From UBA2632 sp964452155 (GTDB lineage Bacteria; Bacteroidota; Bacteroidia; Bacteroidales; Dysgonomonadaceae): DNA of 11,581 bases. The stretch is from NCBI GenBank assembly GCA_964452155.1, contig CAYVLC010000082.1, positions 1 through 11,581 of the forward strand, read 5' to 3'. Position numbers and translations under genes: made by a program. Below, piece after piece: positions 7,027 to 11,581 of this stretch. Position 1 is the first letter of the stretch. Every line of letters begins with the position of its first letter. The notes beneath the pieces were generated by a model. That model did no database searches. It was not told the DNA's origin and saw only the letters and a list, made by a program, of their open reading frames with translations.

Positions 7027-7070
7027 AAAAACACCTACCAAAATAAAATTGATAGGTGCTTTTTTGTTTT
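7027..7070. terminator. Bidirectional terminator between formyltransferase and tRNA-Arg
   Basis: Stem CACCTA (7032-7037) / TAGGTG (7053-7058) with further partial pairing inside. An A-run on its left and TTTTTTGTTTT on its right give a T-run on both strands. It ends the plus-strand formyltransferase transcript and the minus-strand tRNA transcript, which converge here. Confidence 0.75.
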
Positions 7071-7077
7071 ATGAGTG

Positions 7078-7151
7078 TGATCCGACAAGGATTCGAACCT
7101 TGGACCTACAGCTTAGAAGGCTGTTGCTCTATCCAGCTGAGCTACCGGACC
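7078..7151 (-). tRNA. tRNA-Arg (anticodon TCT)
   Basis: 74-base cloverleaf on the minus strand. The acceptor stem GGTCCGG/TCGGATC has two G-U pairs, with discriminator A. The D arm contains TAGCTCAGCTGGATAGAGC. The anticodon stem ACAGC/GCTGT encloses the loop CTTCTAA with anticodon TCT at 7115-7117, reading AGA (and AGG by wobble). The T arm contains GGTTCGAATCC. The CCA end is not encoded (CACTC follows), common in this phylum. Confidence 0.97.
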
Positions 7152-7169
7152 ATGTTTCATTACAGCTTG

Positions 7170-7177
7170 CAAAAGTA
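7170..7177 (-). promoter_or_regulatory. Probable -7 box for tRNA-Arg
   Basis: On the minus strand TACTTTTG fits TAnnTTTG exactly and would start transcription about a dozen bases before the mature tRNA. The -33 region is a T-rich run rather than a clean TTTG. Confidence 0.45.
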
Positions 7178-7298
7178 GTGTAATTATCAATATAAAAAAA
7201 ATAAAACGGATGATTTCTACTAAACTGTCATAAAACAAATGTATATGTATGGACTAATGAATCATAATTTGATTCTGTCTTCATTGTAAAAAGAGATG

Positions 7299-8633
7299 TT
7301 AAAGTACACCTTGTGCCATAATCGCTTTTGCTACTTTCATAAAACCAGCAATGTTTGCACCCTTCACATAGTTTATGTGTCCATCGGGTTCGGTGCCAAA
7401 CTTTACACAATTCTCATGTATGTTTGACATAATCCATTTCAACTTTTCATCAACCTGTTCGGCAGGCCAACTATATCGCTCCGAGTTTTGAGTCATCTCT
7501 AGTCCCGAAACAGATACCCCACCAGCATTAGCAGCTTTTCCTGGTGCAAAAAGTATTTTATTTGAATGAAACAAAGCAATTGCTTCTGGCATGCAAGGCA
7601 TATTTGCACCTTCCGAAACTGCTATCACACCATTTGAAATAAGATGCTGTGCATCTTCCTCATTTATTTCGTTTTGTGTAGCTGATGGCAATGCAATATC
7701 GCCTTTTTCGCTCCAAGGACGACCACCAGCAACATATTTGCAGCCATATTCTTCGGCATATTCACTTATGCGACCTCTATATAAGTTTTTCAACTCTTTC
7801 ACATAGGCTAGTTTTTCTGTAGTGATTCCTTCTTCATCATAAATATACCCGTCAGAGTCAGAGAGAGAAACAGGTATTGCACCCAACTCTATCAATTTTT
7901 CGCAAGTAAATTGTGCCACATTCCCTGAACCAGAAACAATACATTTTTTTCCTTTAAGGTCGGTATTCTGAGTTTTTAGCATTTCACACAAGAAATATAC
8001 ATTGCCATAGCCTGTAGCTTCAGGGCGAATGCGAGATCCACCAAACTCAAAACCTTTTCCTGTGAATGCTCCAGTAAATTCTTCGGTAAGTTTTTTAAAT
8101 TTTCCAAACATATAACCTACCTCTCTACCTCCCACACCTATATCACCTGCTGGAACATCTGTATTAGGGCCAATATTGCGCCACAAACCCTCTACAAATG
8201 CTTGACAAAAGCGCATAATCTCTCCATCTGATTTACCTCGAGGTGAAAAATCTGAACCTCCCTTACCTCCACCCATTGGGAGGGTAGTAAGTGCATTTTT
8301 GAATGTCTGTTCGAAAGCCAAAAATTTAAGTATAGAAGGCGATACAGAAGAATGAAATCTTATGCCTCCTTTGTAGGGACCAATGGCATTGTTGTGCTGC
8401 ACCCTATAACCCATATTTGTATGCACTCTGTTTTTATCGTCAACCCAAGTGATGCGAAACGAAATTATTTTATCTGGTATAACTAATCGTTCTATCAGAT
8501 TTGCCTTTTCAAACTCTGGGTGTTCATTGTATATCTCTTCTATTGATTCAAGAACTTCCTCAATGGCTTGATAATATTCTGGCTCGTTGGGGAAACGTGC
8601 CTTTATTTGACTAATAATGTGAGATGTTTTCAT
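7299..8633 (-). CDS. gdhA: NADP-type glutamate dehydrogenase
   Basis: Cytoplasmic enzyme that interconverts 2-oxoglutarate plus ammonia and glutamate, the main low-affinity route of ammonia assimilation. 444 residues, as expected for the hexameric bacterial GDH (E. coli GdhA has 447). Domain 1: GPYKGGIRFH with substrate Lys K88, FKNALT with K112, LPMGGGKGGSDF (118-129) with catalytic K124, and PAGDIGVGGREVG (161-173) with catalytic D164. Domain 2 (Rossmann): CIVSGSGNVAQ (231-241) dinucleotide loop, then VSLSDSDGYIYD; absence of an acidic residue right after the second strand fits NADP(H) use. C-terminal: SGLEMTQNSERYSW, GANIAGFMKVAKAM-like end. The start at 8633 leaves the normal N-terminus (MKTSHIISQIKARFP). 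A promoter lies 60-90 bases upstream. After the stop, a small stem GAATCA/TGATTC (7259-7275) has no T-run, so its end is uncertain. Confidence 0.97.
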   Translation of the reverse strand: MKTSHIISQIKARFPNEPEYYQAIEEVLESIEEIYNEHPEFEKANLIERLVIPDKIISFRITWVDDKNRVHTNMGYRVQHNNAIGPYKGGIRFHSSVSPSILKFLAFEQTFKNALTTLPMGGGKGGSDFSPRGKSDGEIMRFCQAFVEGLWRNIGPNTDVPAGDIGVGGREVGYMFGKFKKLTEEFTGAFTGKGFEFGGSRIRPEATGYGNVYFLCEMLKTQNTDLKGKKCIVSGSGNVAQFTCEKLIELGAIPVSLSDSDGYIYDEEGITTEKLAYVKELKNLYRGRISEYAEEYGCKYVAGGRPWSEKGDIALPSATQNEINEEDAQHLISNGVIAVSEGANMPCMPEAIALFHSNKILFAPGKAANAGGVSVSGLEMTQNSERYSWPAEQVDEKLKWIMSNIHENCVKFGTEPDGHINYVKGANIAGFMKVAKAIMAQGVL

Positions 8634-8693
8634 ATAAAATGTAAATAGGAATTATAAAATAACAAACAACTTGGTTTGCAACAGAAAAACATG

Positions 8694-8723
8694 CAAATTT
8701 ACTTTTTTATTTCTAATTACAAT
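8694..8723 (-). promoter_or_regulatory. Candidate gdhA promoter (Bacteroidota type)
   Basis: On the minus strand the -7 box TAAATTTG (8694-8701) fits TAnnTTTG exactly. ATTG (8720-8723) lies 18 bases upstream in the -33 position. Predicted transcription start is near 8687, giving a leader of about 54 bases to the gdhA ATG. Confidence 0.55.
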
Positions 8724-8762
8724 ACAATTTGATTATAAAATATCATATAAAGTAATATTTTG

Positions 8763-8936
8763 CTATTTCCTAAGAGTTTTATATATGGGTATGAAAACTA
8801 TAAAACCCGACATGATTATAGATATAATGGTAGAAAGGGTTATTTCTGAAGAGTATATTAATATATACCCTACAATGAAAACCCACAGTAGTACGATGAA
8901 CCCCATTTGTGTTGGAGAAAGTTTTTTTCGTGCCAT
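8763..8936 (-). CDS. Small hypothetical membrane protein with two transmembrane helices
   Basis: 57 residues from ATG (8934-8936) to TAG (8763-8765). N-terminus MARKKLSPTQMG is positively charged. Two hydrophobic segments follow at about 12-28 (GFIVLLWVFIVGYILIY) and 33-51 (TLSTIISIIMSGFIVFIP). The tail IYKTLRK is again positive, so both ends should face the cytoplasm. I recognise no family. Evidence for coding: two well-formed helices with positive-inside charge, and a full TAnnTTTG box in front of the same start in the copy to the right of the gap. The start codon lies inside the 55-base sequence found on both sides of the gap; the left copy is intact. It lies 129 bases upstream of gdhA on the same strand and could be partly co-transcribed, though gdhA has its own promoter. 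Confidence 0.6.
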   Translation of the reverse strand: MARKKLSPTQMGFIVLLWVFIVGYILIYSSEITLSTIISIIMSGFIVFIPIYKTLRK

Positions 8937-8956
8937 AAAATATTTGCTGTTTTTGT
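8902..8956. repeat. 55-base direct repeat, left copy, ending at the assembly gap
   Basis: Identical, base for base, to 9057-9111. It ends exactly at the first N. It contains the start region (first 11 codons) of the small membrane protein on the minus strand. Confidence 0.95.
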
Positions 8957-9056
8957 NNNNNNNNNNNNNNNNNNNNNNNNNNNNNNNNNNNNNNNNNNNN
9001 NNNNNNNNNNNNNNNNNNNNNNNNNNNNNNNNNNNNNNNNNNNNNNNNNNNNNNNN
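8957..9056. other. Assembly gap of exactly 100 N
   Basis: The round length suggests a conventional placeholder rather than a measured distance. Identical 55-mers abut both ends, as expected where two contigs end in the same graph k-mer. Any frame crossing this stretch is meaningless. Confidence 0.97.
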
Positions 9057-9111
9057 CCCATTTGTGTTGGAGAAAGTTTTTTTCGTGCCATAAAATATTT
9101 GCTGTTTTTGT
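9057..9111. repeat. 55-base direct repeat, right copy, starting at the assembly gap
   Basis: Same sequence as 8902-8956, beginning directly after the last N. On the minus strand it again carries the ATG (9089-9091) and first codons (MARKKLSPTQM) of the small membrane protein, then runs into the gap. It is either the same locus shown twice or the start of a second copy. Confidence 0.95.
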
Positions 9112-9117
9112 TGATTG

Positions 9118-9125
9118 CAAACTTA
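9118..9125 (-). promoter_or_regulatory. Possible -7 box for the small membrane protein
   Basis: On the minus strand TAAGTTTG fits TAnnTTTG exactly. It would give a start near 9111 and a leader of about 20 bases to the ATG at 9091. No clear TTTG at -33. The rest of 9112-9354 holds no gene that I can support. Confidence 0.4.
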
Positions 9126-9272
9126 CATAAAATAATCAGTTTTTTATAAGTAGTTTAATAAAAAATTAGCTCCCTAGAGTCCTAAAAGATAACTAATAAC
9201 ACAACATAAGTTCAATAATAAAATCAATTCTCATGAGCTTTCTCCAGTGCATACGTTCATGAGATTAGCAGG

Positions 9273-9296
9273 AAAAGAAGAATACCATCTTCTTTT
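9273..9296 (-). terminator. Possible terminator hairpin after the alpha-galactosidase gene
   Basis: 9-bp stem AAAAGAAGA (9273-9281) / TCTTCTTTT (9288-9296) with a 6-base loop, about 60 bases beyond the stop. The T-rich arm serves as the only U-tract, so termination is plausible but not certain. It is symmetric and could act on either strand. Confidence 0.4.
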
Positions 9297-9354
9297 ATCT
9301 GTGTTTAACGTTATGCTGTCAGCATTATTAATTTCACACTATCACGCTAACGTC

Positions 9355-11565
9355 TCACTTTATAGACTCGATTTTTATTATCACACTTGTTCTACGAAGG
9401 TTTACCGAGGGATTAAAGCCTACATTCATCAGAAACTCTCCTGAATAATTTTTTTGGGAATCGACAGAAGTATAAGCCCCATCATAAAGATTGATTTCGG
9501 TTAACTTGTAAGTCTTATTTTTATCCAATCCCTGTAGGAGTATAGGACGAAGAGAAGTTTCAGATAAGAATCTCCAATTCGTAAGATAATTAAACATCAC
9601 ACCCTCTGTCTTCTGTTCATTCACATACATAAGAGAGGCCAAATCGTTTTCATAAGGGCTTGCAAGTCGGTACATTTCACCATGCCAAATGATCTCTTTG
9701 AAATCATCATAGTTAGCTATGGTCTGTTGTACAAATCTCATATCTTGCTCACTTAACTCATTAGCACGGATATCAAACCCAAGTTTACCCATCGAGGCCA
9801 CATCTATACGATACTTAAGCGATTTATCCTTACTCCAGTCCGTAACATGGTTGCACATTGCGATAGCAGGATAATAGTAAGAATAATTCCACTGCATAAA
9901 CACACGCTCCAAGGGATCTGTATTGTCACTCAACCAGAATTCAGTAAAATATTTCAGAAGATTATAATCCGATCGGCCTCCTCCTCCAGAACATAACATC
10001 ATGGGTACTGTAGGATATTTTGCCCGTATCCTATCCAATACACTCTGTAAACCTTTTGAATAGGCTACATATAAATGTGATTGAGGAATATTTTTACGCT
10101 CTAAATATTTAGAATGTCCATTAAAAATAGGAGCGTTGCAATCCCATTTAATGAATGCCAAAGTGGGGTTTTCGGTAAACAGATTATCCACGACCCCAAA
10201 TACAAAATCTTGAACCTCAGGATTTGTCAAATCAAGAACCAACTGATTTCTAAAATATATCTCTGATCTCTTTTCCTCTTTGATCACCCAATCTGGATGT
10301 TTTTCATATAGTTCACTCTTCGGATTAACCATCTCTGGTTCAATCCATATACCAAACTTCACACCTTCCTTTTCTGCTTCACTTACAAGGAAAGGAACAC
10401 CGTCGGGGAGTTTCTTCTTGTTCACCTCCCAGTCACCCAAACCAGCATTGTCGAGGTTGCGAGGATATTTATTGGCAAACCAACCATCATCCAACAGAAA
10501 CAGGTCTACTCCTAACTCTTTTGCTCCTCCAAACAAACTGACCAATTTATCTTGATCAAAATCGAAATAGGTAGCTTCCCAATTATTTAATAATGTCAAA
10601 CGATTACCATGACCATCCAAAAGTGTATGATCCCTGAGCCAATTTTGTAAATTACGGCTCCCTTTTCCTTTTCCTTCAAAAGAGAGCGTATAAATAAAAC
10701 GCGGAGTCTCAAATGGGGTATTCGGATCGAGTTGATAAGCAGATTGATAGGGGTTTATTCCAGCAACGATATGCAAATTTTTAAACATATCTGTTTCAAA
10801 CTGCAATGAAAAATTACCGTTCCAAGCAATTTGTCCCATCATGATAGTACCTGATGTCTCTGTAGCTTTTCCATCTAACGATAACATAAAGTTTGGCGAT
10901 GTAAGCAAATTTGCTCTTGTACCCAATCTACTCTCAATGGTATGCATTCCTTGACGAAGGTGTGTTTCCTCTGGTTGCATCTCTTTTGCCCAAGATCCGT
11001 TGTAACTTGTCAAATAATAATCTTTATTGTTCAGGTATAGGTTTGCCGATGCATATTTGTTGAGAGTTACCTTCCCTTTTTCAGAATGTCTTATTACACT
11101 CCATTGCTCAATCACATCATTATCTTTCCACGCTTTATAGAATAGATCTACATAAAAAGGATAGAGAGGATCTTTAAGAGTAATAGTTGTAAGTGTGGCT
11201 CCATCATCTGTCTGCAAGGTTACATGACTATCATACAGCAGATCGAGCGAATTGTTCCCATCAGTATGTACCACTGCGATAGCAGGCTCTACAAAGTTGT
11301 TGTCAATCCCAGCAACAGTGTATGCATTGTTATTAGATCCTGCACCTTCGCCATGAAAACCAAAAACGTCTCCTGTCTTCTCATATTCATCTATGTTAGA
11401 CAAAGACTTTCCGAAATAAATAATTTTTAAACGATTGTTATGGTCAGTTTTTAAAACCTTCACTGCATTCTCAGTTTCTATAGGAATAGTCACATTTTGA
11501 CTATAAGAAAACGAGAATGGGAATAAAATAAATAGAGTGCTAATAAGTAAATTAATAGTTTTCAT
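9355..11565 (-). CDS. Secreted alpha-galactosidase, glycoside hydrolase family 36
   Basis: Retaining exo-hydrolase that releases terminal alpha-1,6-galactose from raffinose-type oligosaccharides or galactomannan. 736 residues, full length for bacterial GH36. Residues 1-22 are a signal peptide (MKTINLLIS... hydrophobic core, likely cut after YSQ-like end) without a lipobox Cys, so a periplasmic location is expected. An N-terminal beta-sandwich runs to about 320. The catalytic barrel has NNWEATYFDFD (327-337), FLLDDGWF (356-363), GIWIEPEMVNP (405-415), and FIKWDCNAP (471-479) with nucleophile D475. CSGGGGRSDYN (525-535) follows, then WLSDNTDPLER (544-554) with the expected acid/base D547. A C-terminal beta domain completes it. 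The start at 11565 is set by the signal peptide; its promoter lies outside. No SusC/D or other sugar genes are visible, so whether it belongs to a polysaccharide utilisation locus cannot be judged. Confidence 0.95.
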   Translation of the reverse strand: MKTINLLISTLFILFPFSFSYSQNVTIPIETENAVKVLKTDHNNRLKIIYFGKSLSNIDEYEKTGDVFGFHGEGAGSNNNAYTVAGIDNNFVEPAIAVVHTDGNNSLDLLYDSHVTLQTDDGATLTTITLKDPLYPFYVDLFYKAWKDNDVIEQWSVIRHSEKGKVTLNKYASANLYLNNKDYYLTSYNGSWAKEMQPEETHLRQGMHTIESRLGTRANLLTSPNFMLSLDGKATETSGTIMMGQIAWNGNFSLQFETDMFKNLHIVAGINPYQSAYQLDPNTPFETPRFIYTLSFEGKGKGSRNLQNWLRDHTLLDGHGNRLTLLNNWEATYFDFDQDKLVSLFGGAKELGVDLFLLDDGWFANKYPRNLDNAGLGDWEVNKKKLPDGVPFLVSEAEKEGVKFGIWIEPEMVNPKSELYEKHPDWVIKEEKRSEIYFRNQLVLDLTNPEVQDFVFGVVDNLFTENPTLAFIKWDCNAPIFNGHSKYLERKNIPQSHLYVAYSKGLQSVLDRIRAKYPTVPMMLCSGGGGRSDYNLLKYFTEFWLSDNTDPLERVFMQWNYSYYYPAIAMCNHVTDWSKDKSLKYRIDVASMGKLGFDIRANELSEQDMRFVQQTIANYDDFKEIIWHGEMYRLASPYENDLASLMYVNEQKTEGVMFNYLTNWRFLSETSLRPILLQGLDKNKTYKLTEINLYDGAYTSVDSQKNYSGEFLMNVGFNPSVNLRRTSVIIKIESIK

Positions 11566-11581
11566 ATTGATTAATTTAGTT

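Noticed and set aside
8785..9149. Plus-strand frame across the gap (69 residues if the 55-mers are merged)
   Set aside because: It overlaps the minus-strand small membrane protein, which has a far more protein-like pattern (two helices, positive ends, promoter box). Long versions of this frame exist only because N is read as open.
9230..9263. Two TCATGAG copies 26 bp apart as operators
   Set aside because: Very short palindromic matches in AT-rich DNA beyond the end of the alpha-galactosidase gene, with no promoter nearby; chance is likely.

Overview
The window is an AT-rich chromosomal segment from a member of the Bacteroidota, most likely Bacteroidales. The evidence is: gene content (secreted family GH36 alpha-galactosidase, NADP-type glutamate dehydrogenase, an N-acetylneuraminate-lyase-like gene); starts that lie in A/T-rich leaders without clear Shine-Dalgarno sequences; and several candidate promoters with the Bacteroidota -7 consensus TAnnTTTG. 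No plasmid, phage, insertion sequence or defence gene was recognised. The sequence is a draft assembly: it holds a run of exactly 100 N.

Left part (1-1908). A 5'-truncated N-acetylneuraminate lyase/DapA-superfamily gene ends at 737 and is followed by a clear intrinsic terminator. About 1.17 kb without a convincing gene follows. It holds the oddest structure in the window: twelve copies of the palindromic 11-mer ATGAG(G/A)CTCAT spaced 40-42 bp apart (1099-1557). The spacers are related to each other and built from an A-run followed by a T-run. The array is flanked on its right by a stretch that stays open in two minus-strand frames, and one of those frames runs into the first repeat.

Middle part (1909-6951, all plus strand). 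In order: an acidic amino acid/dicarboxylate:cation symporter, a small MscS-type mechanosensitive channel, a two-gene operon (GNAT acetyltransferase and an ornithine/alanine-racemase-family PLP enzyme, overlapping by one base) closed by a strong terminator, and a formyltransferase of the Fmt/sugar-N-formyltransferase fold. The glutamate-type transporter, the racemase and (further right) glutamate dehydrogenase all concern amino acid handling, but only the GNAT-racemase pair is demonstrably one transcription unit.

Right part (7027-11565, all minus strand). A bidirectional terminator separates the formyltransferase from tRNA-Arg(TCT). Then come glutamate dehydrogenase (gdhA) with a good promoter, an unrecognised 57-residue two-helix membrane protein, the assembly gap, and a secreted GH36 alpha-galactosidase. 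Both sides of the gap carry the same 55 bases, which cover the start of the small membrane protein. The likeliest reading is a graph-assembly break: either the 100 N are artificial and the two ends overlap, or a tandem duplication is hidden there.
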